Virus record (IMG/VR): IMGVR_UViG_3300042544_003680
Location: 1-64,000 of that record
DNA length: 64,000 bases
Strand: one strand, 5' to 3'
Source of the DNA: a virus
The notes under the pieces are model-generated. The model was not told the origin of the DNA, made no database searches, and worked only from the letters and a program-made list of their open reading frames with translations. A program made the position numbers and the translations under genes. How positions within the stretch are numbered: the first letter of the stretch is position 1; the number at the start of each line of letters is the position of its first letter. Below, piece after piece: positions 8,025 through 16,507 of this stretch.

Positions 8025-9365
8025 TTACAAAATATAAAGCATTTTTCGTGGACGAGTCATTGCAGTGTACAAAATTCGATTTTTTTCGTCCGATTTTTTA
8101 TTATATTCAATGTCCGTTGATAACACAAAGCAATTATCATAAGTGCTGCCTTGACTATTGTGTGCAGTTACTGCATAATTATACTTTACATTAGCAAAAC
8201 TTTCAACTAATTTAAAATATTCTCTCCAGAGTTTTAATCTTTTGGGATTATCTTTTTCTTCTTTTGCTGCACTGCTAAATTCTTTTAGTTTTTTCTGAAA
8301 AGCGATTTCTTCGCTTTCATGAAGAATGCTGATATTTTCTGTTGAGTCACTTCCACTCACTACACAACTATAATAAGTCCAATCTTTATCATACATTTTT
8401 TTGGATTTTATATCCAATGATTCTACAACCAAATCATCATTTGTATTAAACATTGCAAATGTTCCATCATCACTTTTAATTGGTCGATCTACAATTAGTT
8501 TTTCATCCAATACAATTTTCATTGCTTTTGGTCCATATTTTATTTTACGAACCAATTTATTATAATAATCAACTGTTACATTTCTCCATGCAATGATTTT
8601 GCAATAATTTGCATCTTTATCAAAATCTTCACTCTTAAAGTAGTAATCCAATAATTGAAGAAACACATTTTGCTGTGTGTCACTCATCATTACAACTCCA
8701 GATTCGTCCACCATTTCTTTTGTTCCCGGAGAAAATTGAAATTCCCGATTAATAACTGTTTGGGAATACTTAATAATTGGATTATTTTCTGCTTGACGAA
8801 CAATTGTATTCAATCGAAAATGACCAATATTATATTGTTTCCTTTTTTCTTCACTCATTGGAATTGAAATTGAGTGATTAATTGGATTAATTTGATTACT
8901 GTCGCCTATGAATAAAACTTTTTTCTTGCGATAATTCTGTTCTTCCATTTCATAAAACAATTGATTATCAATCATGCTGCTTTCATCCACAATAACCAAA
9001 TCATAAAATGGAAATTTAGTCATAATGTTTTTGTCACGAACAAAAATTTCTTTACCGTCTTTGGTAATTTCATGCTTTAAGCCTAACATTGAATGCACTG
9101 TAGAAAATGTTATGGAACTTTTAACAGTGTCCGGACACATTTCCTTCATTACTTTTAGTGCTTTGTGTGTTGGACTTGCCATACAAATGCTATGAGCATT
9201 TTTAGAATTATTGCTTGCCCATTCTACGAATTGTCCTAGTGTAGTAGTTTTACCAGTTCCTGCTGCACCTTCCAGCAAAAACAAATGCTGATTTGGATCA
9301 TCAAGAAAATTTTGTAGTGCTTGAAATGCACTACTTTGATCATTGTTTAAGACAATTTTTGACAT
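8025..9365 (-). CDS. dda: Dda-like DNA helicase (SF1)
   Basis: The 446-aa protein matches T4 Dda (439 aa) in order: 'LNNDQSSAFQALQNF' at the N-terminus, Walker A GAAGTGKT at 33-40, 'ASPTHKALKVM', 'STVHSMLGLK', 'DLVIVDESSMID', 'FIGDSNQINPI', 'VTAHNSQGSTYDNC' and 'LYTAMTRPRKMLYIL'. Dda is a 5'-3' helicase used in early replication and for displacing proteins from DNA. It heads a leftward operon with its own TTGACA promoter 5 nt from the ATG. Confidence 0.9.
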   Translation of the reverse strand: MSKIVLNNDQSSAFQALQNFLDDPNQHLFLLEGAAGTGKTTTLGQFVEWASNNSKNAHSICMASPTHKALKVMKEMCPDTVKSSITFSTVHSMLGLKHEITKDGKEIFVRDKNIMTKFPFYDLVIVDESSMIDNQLFYEMEEQNYRKKKVLFIGDSNQINPINHSISIPMSEEKRKQYNIGHFRLNTIVRQAENNPIIKYSQTVINREFQFSPGTKEMVDESGVVMMSDTQQNVFLQLLDYYFKSEDFDKDANYCKIIAWRNVTVDYYNKLVRKIKYGPKAMKIVLDEKLIVDRPIKSDDGTFAMFNTNDDLVVESLDIKSKKMYDKDWTYYSCVVSGSDSTENISILHESEEIAFQKKLKEFSSAAKEEKDNPKRLKLWREYFKLVESFANVKYNYAVTAHNSQGSTYDNCFVLSTDIEYNKKSDEKNRILYTAMTRPRKMLYIL

Positions 9366-9370
9366 CTCTT

Positions 9371-9399
9371 ATAGTACACTTTTTGAATAAATTTGTCAA
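9371..9399 (-). promoter_or_regulatory. Sigma70-like promoter for dda
   Basis: Leftward TTGACA (9399-9394), 17 bp ending GTG, TACTAT (9376-9371), then 5 nt to the dda ATG at 9365. Confidence 0.65.
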
Positions 9400-9407
9400 C
9401 AATCTTT

Positions 9408-10292
9408 TCACCAGAAAGGATTTTCTTCTTTTTTATTCCAAAATTGAAAACTTTTATGCAATGAATTTTCAACTGGCAAAAATGATAAACCTTGTTCTGA
9501 AATTTTAGAAGAATCTAAAATGCAATTACTTCTTGGTGCTTTTATAACTCTGGAAAATTCTTCCAGATTTGAAAAATATTCATATTTCTCTTTTTTTAGA
9601 TTATATTCTTTTGCTATTTCTAATATATCTTTTGCTGAAATTCCATTTGGATTAACCAAATTATAAGTTCCATACGAGATTTCTTTTATTAAAGAATAAT
9701 AGCAAATTTGAACAAATTCATCAATGTTTGTTAATGAATTATCGCAACTCCATACTTTAGAGTAATCAAATAATTTAGAAATATAATTTTTATTACCGGG
9801 AAGGTGATTAAAAGGCATTCGTAATCTCCAAATATAGCTTTTTTCCCAGCTTTTTCTAACAATATTTTCTCCTAATGCTTTTGTTCCACTATACCAACTA
9901 CATGTTCGGGTCGGAAAAGAAAAGTTAGGAAAGTCTTTTTCAGAAAAGACATATTCATTAGTTTCTGTATAATCGTTGTATATACAGCCACTGGAAACAA
10001 ATCCTAAAGGAACATTTTTTTCTTTACAAGCATCTGCAATAATTTCTGCAAGAGTTACATTTGCATACAAACATTTTTCTTTATTGTCTTCACAACTATC
10101 TACATTTGGATTTCCTGTATATCCAATACAATTAATTACAAAACTTGGATTATGTTTTTTTAAAAGACTGCTCACATAAGATTGCGAGGTATATTCTCTT
10201 AAACTCTCTACTGAGTAATTTACTTTTTTATATTTAAAAAAATCTTGAAAACGAGAACTAACATATCCATTTTTACCTAAAAGAAGAATCAT
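9408..10292 (-). CDS. NAD(P)-dependent nucleotide-sugar epimerase/reductase (SDR, RmlD-like)
   Basis: An N-terminal Rossmann start 'MILLLGKNGYVSSRF' replaces the usual GxxGxxG with a related glycine pattern. It is followed by 'NPSFVINCIGYTG' and 'GFVSSGCIYND', and the catalytic Tyr-x-x-x-Lys in 'WYSGTKALGENI'. The family reduces or epimerises nucleotide sugars such as dTDP-4-keto-hexoses. With the glycosyltransferases elsewhere in the window it could supply an unusual sugar. 294 aa is a normal length. Its exact substrate cannot be read from sequence. Confidence 0.75.
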   Translation of the reverse strand: MILLLGKNGYVSSRFQDFFKYKKVNYSVESLREYTSQSYVSSLLKKHNPSFVINCIGYTGNPNVDSCEDNKEKCLYANVTLAEIIADACKEKNVPLGFVSSGCIYNDYTETNEYVFSEKDFPNFSFPTRTCSWYSGTKALGENIVRKSWEKSYIWRLRMPFNHLPGNKNYISKLFDYSKVWSCDNSLTNIDEFVQICYYSLIKEISYGTYNLVNPNGISAKDILEIAKEYNLKKEKYEYFSNLEEFSRVIKAPRSNCILDSSKISEQGLSFLPVENSLHKSFQFWNKKEENPFW

Positions 10293-10322
10293 ATTTTTAT
10301 CTATCTTTTATAAGTCTCCTTT

Positions 10323-10787
10323 TCAAGACTTTTTAATTGTATAGTTTTTAGAATATGCATTTGAGCACATTTTATCAACATATTCATTCCAAACATTTTC
10401 TTTTGAATGACCTTTAATCCATTTTATTTTAACATTCGGCTTTAACAAAGAGTCTAATTCTTTCCATAAATCAGAATTGAGTATTTCTGAATGCTTTTTC
10501 TTGAAATTAATCTTTTTCCATTTTTCCAACCAACCTTTGTTAATTGGATTAGAAACGTATTCACTATCTGTACAAATAGTTATTTCCTCGTTTTTATCTT
10601 TTAAATGTTTTAATGCAGATATTATTGCAGATAATTCCATTCTATTGTTTGTAGTATTTTTACTAGTTTCTACTTTTTCGAATATTTTAACTCCATTTTC
10701 ATTAATAATTACAAATGCAAAAGATCCATTATTGTTTGATCCTTTTTTGTTGTAATCGCAACTACCATCTGTAAAAACTGTAAACAT
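10323..10787 (-). CDS. rnhA: Ribonuclease HI
   Basis: From the ATG at 10787 the protein is 154 aa with the complete RNase HI active site: D7 in FTDGSC, E51 in NRMEL, D74 in TDSEY and D138 in EYVDK, plus H127 in GHSKEN. It degrades RNA in RNA-DNA hybrids, complementing the FEN-type RNase H near the right end. A GTG further upstream would lie inside the operator/-10 region, so the ATG is preferred. Confidence 0.88.
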   Translation of the reverse strand: MFTVFTDGSCDYNKKGSNNNGSFAFVIINENGVKIFEKVETSKNTTNNRMELSAIISALKHLKDKNEEITICTDSEYVSNPINKGWLEKWKKINFKKKHSEILNSDLWKELDSLLKPNVKIKWIKGHSKENVWNEYVDKMCSNAYSKNYTIKKS

Positions 10788-10788
10788 A

Positions 10789-10805
10789 GTGATACAGTGT
10801 ATCAC
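10789..10805 (-). promoter_or_regulatory. 17-bp palindromic operator over the RNase HI promoter
   Basis: GTGATACA-G-TGTATCAC has perfect 8-bp arms. It covers the predicted -10 (TACACT, 10801-10796) of a leftward promoter whose -35 is TTGATT (10823-10818, 16-bp spacer). A binding protein here should block transcription of the RNase HI gene. Confidence 0.6.
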
Positions 10806-10841
10806 ATTTAATTAAAAAATCAAGTGAAAAAAGATTATCTG

Positions 10842-10879
10842 AAATTTTTTGCCTGAATATTCAAAATTTTTTCCCTGAA
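10842..10879 (+). repeat. Two 16-bp direct repeats, 22-bp period
   Basis: AAATTTTTTGCCTGAA (10842-10857) and AAATTTTTTCCCTGAA (10864-10879) differ at one base. They precede two copies of the palindrome ATTATATAAT (10900-10909 and 10917-10926) and two AGGGTCTT repeats (10893-10900, 10946-10953). The cluster could be an origin or regulator-binding region. Confidence 0.6.
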
Positions 10880-10880
10880 C

Positions 10881-10909
10881 TTGATTTTGTTAGGGTCTTA
10901 TTATATAAT
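10881..10909 (+). promoter_or_regulatory. Rightward promoter for a non-coding transcript
   Basis: TTGATT (10881-10886), 17 bp, TATAAT (10904-10909). No gene starts within 350 nt downstream, but an intrinsic terminator does follow. Confidence 0.5.
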
Positions 10910-10915
10910 ATATTA

Positions 10916-11207
10916 AATTATATAATTTATTAGATAACCATCTTGAGGGTCTTTTATACGGTAGAGAGAGGTAATCCTTTGTTCCTGTCAAATAACCCCC
11001 TACCCCCATAAGCTATTTTTATTAGTTATTGAGTAGTTTGTTATCTGAGGAAGTTTGGACTACATCTCTTTACCAATTCTAAATTTCTTTAGTACGTATA
11101 GAGTCGAGTATAAACCTTATAACTTCTTTCGCAGTGTTCGGAACGAATAAACCGAATAAGAAGTTACGTCCTGCCCCGCATGCCCCCTAAGACCATGCGG
11201 CGTTTTT
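10916..11207 (+). ncRNA. Candidate structured RNA of about 290 nt, family unknown
   Basis: The 474 bp between the RNase HI gene and the gene at 11280 has no convincing ORF. A promoter at 10881-10909 and a terminator at 11176-11207 bracket a transcript with nested pairing: TTAGATAAC (10930-10938) with GTTATCTGA (11040-11048, one G-U); TAACTTCTT (11120-11128) with AAGAAGTTA (11158-11166); and TTCGG (11137-11141) with CCGAA (11152-11156). I do not recognise a known family. A leftward TTGACA-17-TAAATT promoter (11258-11230) could also make antisense RNA. Confidence 0.45.
11176..11207 (+). terminator. Rho-independent terminator
   Basis: CCGCATG (11176-11182) pairs with CATGCGG (11194-11200) and is followed by CG and five T. 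Confidence 0.75.
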
Positions 11208-11266
11208 GTATGTAAAATCTGCTAAAGATAATTTAGTGTATGAGGGATCTGTTGTCAACAACTTTC

Positions 11267-11274
11267 GATAAGTA
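11267..11274 (+). promoter_or_regulatory. Late-type promoter box
   Basis: GATAAGTA, 5 nt upstream of the ATG at 11280; same spacing as the box before the gene at 4028. Confidence 0.5.
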
Positions 11275-11279
11275 TTTTT

Positions 11280-13391
11280 ATGAATTTTAAAAATTATTTT
11301 GAGGTGTTGCTGGAAAGCAATCCTGTAAAAAGAAAAGAGTATTTAAAAAATAAATACGGAAAACTCTTGGATCAATTAATTCAAAGTTATGACACTGATA
11401 AATCTTTTTATAGCACGACTTTTTATGGGATTTTCGGAAATCCGATTGATTTTGTAGTTGATAAAATTGATCCGACTAGTGGAAATTATTCTGAATGGAT
11501 AATAAAATCGCTGTTAGCGCAATCATTTACTAGAAGCGGGTTTGATAGATTCTGGAGTGAAGATTTTTTTAAAGTTCGTGAAGATTTGGAAAAGTTTCAC
11601 AAATATAAACATTTGTTTAAAAAATTAGGAAAAGAACAGGACGATCCGGAAATTTCTAAATTGACAGATTTAAACAGGATAAAAGGAATATATGATTTAT
11701 ATGAAAAATTAAAATTAATAACAAATGATATAGAGTTCTCGGAAAATGAAAAAGATGTTGATAAAATTTATGAATCAAATAATTACTTAATTGTTGTTCC
11801 AAAAACAAAAGAAGCAAGTTGTGCATATGGAAGAAACACTCGTTGGTGTACCGCAGCAAATTCCAGTTATAATGCTTTTAATCAATATAATAGAGAAGGA
11901 CCATTATACATAGTAATAGATAAAGCAAACGATATAAAAACACAATTTCATTTTCAGAGCAAACAATACATGGATGAAAAAGATGATCCAATAAATGTAC
12001 GACGATTTCTAAAAGAAAATAGCGAAATAAAGGATGTTATTTTAAATCTTGCAATCCAAAATGAAGATATTAATTTTGTTGCATTTCATGCTCCAGAAAA
12101 ATTAAATGGAATTTATCCAGATTTAACAGAAAAAAGTAAAATCGAATTAATACAAAATAATTTTACAATAGCAGTACCGTTGATAGAAAAATATAAAGAG
12201 GATGTTAATAAATATCAAAATTTACTTTTTATAACCGATGAAAATACAGTTAAAATAAAAACTGATGCAACTAGTTTTTCAGAATTTATAAAATTCTATA
12301 AAGACGATTATAGAAAAAATAGTAGAAAAACTGCTGAAAAAATATTAGATGGTGAATGGTATGATGCATATGATACAACAGATTACAGTGATTATATGTT
12401 ACACTTTTTAGATGCAGAAAATTCTAAAAGAATAATAGAATATACAAAAAAAAGGACAAATGAAGAAGTATCAGATGTGGAAGAAGCAATAAAAGAATTA
12501 AAGTATATTGGCGAAGCGGATTTTATAATTGATTTAATAGAAAAGGTTTATAATGAATATTATAATCGTGAATACATTGACGAAATATATAATAAAACGT
12601 TAAAAGGAATTTTAGAATTTACCGGAGAAAAATATTCATTTCAAGATTATCATATAGTTCTTGAATGGAGTATAGATAAATTAACGAGTTTGAATAATCG
12701 GTTGAAAAAATTTTTAAATGAAAATCCTTATGAGGATATACGTTGTAATTGGCGCGATGTTTATAGTGCATGGATTAGTGAATTAGATAATGGAAATGAT
12801 TTAATAGATTTTGATATTGATAATGTTTATATAAATCTTTCAAAAGAAACATTAATAGAAATGAATAGTGAAATAAGCGATGATCTAGAAATAATAGAAA
12901 AGAAATTAGAAGAAGAATTATTAAATTCTAACGAAGAAAAAGAAATAGAAGAACGTTTTAATATAAATAAAGTTATGACACAGTTTGATTCGTATGTTAA
13001 AAAAATAATGACAGAAGGTTTAGGAAATATGGGACAAGGAGGTTTGTCTAATAGAGGTCCAGCCGTTACCCAAAATAATAATTCATCTTCAACAACAGTG
13101 AATCGTTCAACAACATCCTCACAAGCCAATTCTGCTAACAAAAACAATTCTGCACTTGATGTTGGTGCATATTTCAAAAATCAATCTACAGATTGGGATC
13201 GTGAAATGAAAATGCCGGAATTTCAAAATGCAGTAGCAGCACACTATGATAACATGATGTTAGATCCAAAAACTCCGCCACAAGAGCGAAATGATTTAAT
13301 GATGAAAATTCAGAAAACTCCTGCTCTTCAAAAATATTTCCAGAATAGAACAAATCAACAAGCAAACTTAGGAGGACCAATTAATGTCTAA
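11280..13391 (+). CDS. Putative packaged head protein with GxxTRWCT motif, 703 aa
   Basis: Residues 1-12 (MNFKNYFEVLLE) are a capsid-targeting-like tag. The N-terminal domain carries 'YLIVVPKTKEASCAYGRNTR' then WCTAA (GRNTRWCT at 184-191), a motif I associate with uncharacterised phage proteins. The middle is a long charged, helical, possibly repetitive region. The C-terminal 130 residues change character: low-complexity Asn/Ser/Thr-Gln linker (about 600-640), then a compact helical tail. It is first in the late operon and overlaps the next gene by 8 nt. Function unknown; a large internal virion protein is the best inference. Confidence 0.6.
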   Translation: MNFKNYFEVLLESNPVKRKEYLKNKYGKLLDQLIQSYDTDKSFYSTTFYGIFGNPIDFVVDKIDPTSGNYSEWIIKSLLAQSFTRSGFDRFWSEDFFKVREDLEKFHKYKHLFKKLGKEQDDPEISKLTDLNRIKGIYDLYEKLKLITNDIEFSENEKDVDKIYESNNYLIVVPKTKEASCAYGRNTRWCTAANSSYNAFNQYNREGPLYIVIDKANDIKTQFHFQSKQYMDEKDDPINVRRFLKENSEIKDVILNLAIQNEDINFVAFHAPEKLNGIYPDLTEKSKIELIQNNFTIAVPLIEKYKEDVNKYQNLLFITDENTVKIKTDATSFSEFIKFYKDDYRKNSRKTAEKILDGEWYDAYDTTDYSDYMLHFLDAENSKRIIEYTKKRTNEEVSDVEEAIKELKYIGEADFIIDLIEKVYNEYYNREYIDEIYNKTLKGILEFTGEKYSFQDYHIVLEWSIDKLTSLNNRLKKFLNENPYEDIRCNWRDVYSAWISELDNGNDLIDFDIDNVYINLSKETLIEMNSEISDDLEIIEKKLEEELLNSNEEKEIEERFNINKVMTQFDSYVKKIMTEGLGNMGQGGLSNRGPAVTQNNNSSSTTVNRSTTSSQANSANKNNSALDVGAYFKNQSTDWDREMKMPEFQNAVAAHYDNMMLDPKTPPQERNDLMMKIQKTPALQKYFQNRTNQQANLGGPINV

Positions 13392-14058
13392 TTTTGATTT
13401 ATATATTTCTAAATTATTTCTGGAAGCAGAAAATCCAGAAGAAGGTCAATCACAAAATCAGGAAGCGCCAGCTAACACACAAGAATCGCCTCCAGACGAG
13501 GGTGTTCCTCCAGAAGGTGAAATGCCCCCAGAAGAATTAGCCCCTGCTGAAATCGTTCCTCCAGAAGAATTAGAACTTGCTAAACTTGCAGTTCGTGCAA
13601 TCTATTTTAATACTTCTAGTAAAGATGTTCATAACTTGAAAATGAAAGTAGGAGAACAATTAATTCCTTTTGAAAAAATTCCTGATTATTTTGAAAAAAC
13701 TAAAAAAATACTTCCTATTTTAGGATTTGTTGAATGGGCAATGGATCGTTATGAAGGAGTTAGTTCAAAATGGACAGAACAGCCAGAATTTAAAGGTCAA
13801 AGTATTGTTCAAAAAATTAAAAGTATGAATTCACAATTGCCGGAAGAACAAAAACTAGATAATGGCAAAAGAGTTTACTGGACGAGAATTATATTAAACT
13901 GCTTGCTAAGAGGAAGTAGTAATTTTAATCTTAATATTTCAGATATAAATGAGAAAAATATAAAAGAAGTATTTCGATTAATGAAGCAAGAATTTGGTCG
14001 GGATACACGCGGCTTGCTAGGAAGCGAAGTTGATTCAACTGGTCCGGGAACTTTTTGA
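13384..14058 (+). CDS. Putative packaged protein with Pro/Glu-rich segment, 224 aa
   Basis: It starts MSNFDLYISKLFLE, another tag ending in hydrophobic-x-Glu, followed by a Pro/Glu-rich acidic spacer (residues about 16-60, PPEGEMPPEELAPAE). A folded C-terminal domain of about 150 residues is unlike any family I know. AGGAGG about 10 nt upstream is one of the few good ribosome-binding sites here, as expected for an internal gene of an operon. Tag plus disordered spacer plus domain is the architecture expected of head-packaged cargo. Confidence 0.55.
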   Translation: MSNFDLYISKLFLEAENPEEGQSQNQEAPANTQESPPDEGVPPEGEMPPEELAPAEIVPPEELELAKLAVRAIYFNTSSKDVHNLKMKVGEQLIPFEKIPDYFEKTKKILPILGFVEWAMDRYEGVSSKWTEQPEFKGQSIVQKIKSMNSQLPEEQKLDNGKRVYWTRIILNCLLRGSSNFNLNISDINEKNIKEVFRLMKQEFGRDTRGLLGSEVDSTGPGTF

Positions 14059-14084
14059 TTGACTGGATTCTAGTGGTAGTGTAG

Positions 14085-14092
14085 ATTAAATA
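14085..14092 (+). promoter_or_regulatory. Late-type promoter box
   Basis: ATTAAATA, 5 nt before the ATG at 14098; weaker match to the RATAARTA consensus. Confidence 0.4.
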
Positions 14093-14097
14093 TAGTC

Positions 14098-15381
14098 ATG
14101 ACATTAACCAAAAAGAATAAACATTATGAGTATGATTTAGCAAAAGATGAATACACTTTTTTCACAGCTAAGAAGTTTGGTTCTGATTTGGTTTTTACAA
14201 ATAGTTGCATTAATCAAATAATAAAATTATATTCAAAGTTCTCCGGAAATTTAACTTCCACAGAAATAGGAAATAAACTAGGAATATCATCCAAAGTAAT
14301 TCAGCACATTTTGAGAGTCATGCACATAACACATGACTCTCTTTCTTTTACAGACGAATATATAAATTCCAAACCCGCAGAAGAAGTTGTTTCTGAAACT
14401 TTGGAATTTAAAAAGACGAAAATTGTAGAAAAACTTGAAAAGGTAGAATTTAATAAAATTAAAGAAAATGCCGAAAAATGGGAATTATTTGAACATAATT
14501 ATAAGAATGTAATAGACAGTTTTCTCCAAAATTGGACACCTCCAAAATATTTTGCTCCTACTCTTAGTAAAGAACAAAAAGAATCAGATCAGGAATTAAT
14601 TGTTGGTTGTTCGGATTGGCATTATGGATTAATTGCAGATGAACGCTATTTATATGCGCAAAAAGAGTGGAATATCAGCGCAACGGAAAAAGCGGTCGAA
14701 GAGTATTCAAATCAACTAGTTTCTCATGTAAAAGAAAATTCATATAAAAGAATTACTTTGGCATTTCTTGGAGATTTAATTCATGGATTGGATGGATTAA
14801 CTGATAAAGGTACAAAATTAGAAGCGCACCCAATTCAAGAAGCACAATTAGAAACTGCATTAAATTCGTCTTTGAAATTTATTCAGAACTTATTAACAGT
14901 TCATAATAACGTAAGAGTTTTGGCAGTTCCCGGAAATCATTCTAGTTTTGGAGATTATTTCTTATTGAAAATGCTTTCGTTAATTTTCCAAAATGATCAT
15001 CGCATAACTTTTGAAATTACGAATAAAAGATTTTTAACTTTTAATGTTGGTCAAAACTTGTTCCTTTTGGACCACGGTTATTCAGCAGTTACAAAAAGTC
15101 GTTTGCCTGCACCCGGTTCTGGTCGAGAAAACTATATAAACAATTTGTTTATGACTAAACCAGAACAATTACAAAATGCAAAAAGATTATACTATATTAG
15201 TGCAGATCAGCATCACATGGAAAGTTCTGAATTAACTAATGTGGAGCATTATATGTTTTCTACATTAGTTGGAGGATGCCGTTATGCAGATAATTCTGGA
15301 TATAAATCTCGCCCTCGCCAAAGTGCATTAGTAGTCACCGAAAAAGGAGTCACGCAATTTTTACATTTCTTCTTTGATTAA
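14098..15381 (+). CDS. Metallophosphoesterase with N-terminal helix-turn-helix
   Basis: Residues 52-78 ('TSTEIGNKLGISSKVIQHIL') look like a winged/HTH DNA-binding segment. The C-terminal two thirds is a calcineurin-like phosphoesterase: D173-x-H175 (CSDWHYG), GDLIHG at 225-230, GNH at 279-281 and 'DQHHMES' near the end. It should hydrolyse a phosphoester, possibly in nucleic acid given the HTH. It lies among tagged head proteins but itself has no tag, so it may act in the infected cell. 427 aa is long because of the N-terminal domain. Confidence 0.7.
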   Translation: MTLTKKNKHYEYDLAKDEYTFFTAKKFGSDLVFTNSCINQIIKLYSKFSGNLTSTEIGNKLGISSKVIQHILRVMHITHDSLSFTDEYINSKPAEEVVSETLEFKKTKIVEKLEKVEFNKIKENAEKWELFEHNYKNVIDSFLQNWTPPKYFAPTLSKEQKESDQELIVGCSDWHYGLIADERYLYAQKEWNISATEKAVEEYSNQLVSHVKENSYKRITLAFLGDLIHGLDGLTDKGTKLEAHPIQEAQLETALNSSLKFIQNLLTVHNNVRVLAVPGNHSSFGDYFLLKMLSLIFQNDHRITFEITNKRFLTFNVGQNLFLLDHGYSAVTKSRLPAPGSGRENYINNLFMTKPEQLQNAKRLYYISADQHHMESSELTNVEHYMFSTLVGGCRYADNSGYKSRPRQSALVVTEKGVTQFLHFFFD

Positions 15382-15382
15382 T

Positions 15383-15925
15383 ATGCAATTCTCGGATCTT
15401 TATAAAATGCTTTTAGGAGAAATGAGTGCTCCTTGGCCGGATTTTAGTAATCCAGGTAAAATTGCACAAAAAAGATGGGAAGAGTTTGGGAATAATTCTA
15501 GAAAAATACCCGGATTTGTTTCCGAACAATTCGGAGAAGTGGAAGTATTTTTGCACACTGAAAATCATACAAATCACTTTTTCTTTTTTGTGGGTGATAA
15601 TTTATGGGGAATGGTTGAGGCTGCAATTTTACGAGATGGAGGACTTCGAATAAAAGAAACAGTTAAATGTGTATCTCTTGGGCTTTATTTATCTGACATT
15701 TTCAAAGATTTTTTCCTTGAAAATTTTCTTTATATATTATCTGATTCATATCATACATCAGAAGGGTTTTCTTTTTATAAAAGATTAGCTGCTGACCCAT
15801 TAATCCAATTCACAGTAGTTGATGAAAATACAAAAGAAGAAATAACTTTAAAATCTTCAGATGAATTAGATAATTACTATGGCAGAAAAAAAGAAAATTT
15901 TGTTTATAAAATATCTAAAAAATAA
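15383..15925 (+). CDS. Tagged protein, copy A of a tandem paralogous pair, 180 aa
   Basis: The ATG at 15383 follows the previous stop after one base; it is preferred to a TTG 9 nt upstream because it gives the tag MQFSDLYKMLLGE. The protein then has 'PWPDFSNP', 'FFFFVGDN', 'LRDGGLRIKET', 'FSFYKRLAADP' and 'SSDELDNYYG'. It is the same length (180 aa) as copy B directly downstream and shares the pattern throughout. Family unknown; a globular alpha/beta domain delivered in the head is the likely interpretation. Confidence 0.6.
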   Translation: MQFSDLYKMLLGEMSAPWPDFSNPGKIAQKRWEEFGNNSRKIPGFVSEQFGEVEVFLHTENHTNHFFFFVGDNLWGMVEAAILRDGGLRIKETVKCVSLGLYLSDIFKDFFLENFLYILSDSYHTSEGFSFYKRLAADPLIQFTVVDENTKEEITLKSSDELDNYYGRKKENFVYKISKK

Positions 15926-15929
15926 GATT

Positions 15930-16472
15930 ATGGAATTTCATTCATTATATAAAATATTAGTTGATGAAATGAGTGAGCCTTGGGATTCTTATGTTAATCC
16001 TATAACTACTGTTCAAAATAAATGGCAAGAATATAAACATGATTCTAAACAAATAGTTCCGTTCAAAACAATGTATGGGACAGAAATAGATGTATTTTTA
16101 TATGATAAAGAAAAATTGAAAAGGCTTTTCTTTATAACAAATGACGTTCCGAGAGGAAATGTAGATTTTTATCTTTTAAAAGATGGCGGAATACAAATAT
16201 ATGAAACAATTAAAGGTGTGCCTTATGAATTTCACATGTCAGATGTTTTTAAAAATTATTTATTATTGAATTTTTCTTATATATTATCTTCTACTTTTCA
16301 TACAAAAGAAGGATTCCATTTATACAAAAGATTAGCAAAAGATTCAGATATAAAATTGACTGTAGTGGATACTGATAAAGGAACGGAAATAATTTTAAAT
16401 TCACCAGATGAATTAGATAATTATTATGGTACAGGCAAACGGAATTTTGTTTATAAAATATCTAAAAAATAA
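15930..16472 (+). CDS. Tagged protein, copy B of a tandem paralogous pair, 180 aa
   Basis: It starts at the ATG at 15930, 4 nt after copy A, giving the tag MEFHSLYKILVDE then 'MSEPWDSYVNP'. Conserved with copy A: 'LKDGGIQIYETIKG', 'YILSSTFHTKEGFHLYKRLA', 'SPDELDNYYG' and the identical last residues NFVYKISKK. Both ends are the best conserved parts and the middle has diverged, so this is an old duplication rather than a recent copy. Function unknown. Confidence 0.6.
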   Translation: MEFHSLYKILVDEMSEPWDSYVNPITTVQNKWQEYKHDSKQIVPFKTMYGTEIDVFLYDKEKLKRLFFITNDVPRGNVDFYLLKDGGIQIYETIKGVPYEFHMSDVFKNYLLLNFSYILSSTFHTKEGFHLYKRLAKDSDIKLTVVDTDKGTEIILNSPDELDNYYGTGKRNFVYKISKK

Positions 16473-16473
16473 G

Positions 16474-16501
16474 TTTACATATATTAGAACAATAGTATAA
16501 T
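16474..16501 (+). promoter_or_regulatory. Sigma70-like promoter
   Basis: TTTACA (16474-16479), 16 bp, TATAAT (16496-16501), then 6 nt to the ATG at 16508. Confidence 0.6.
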
Positions 16502-16507
16502 GAAGTT

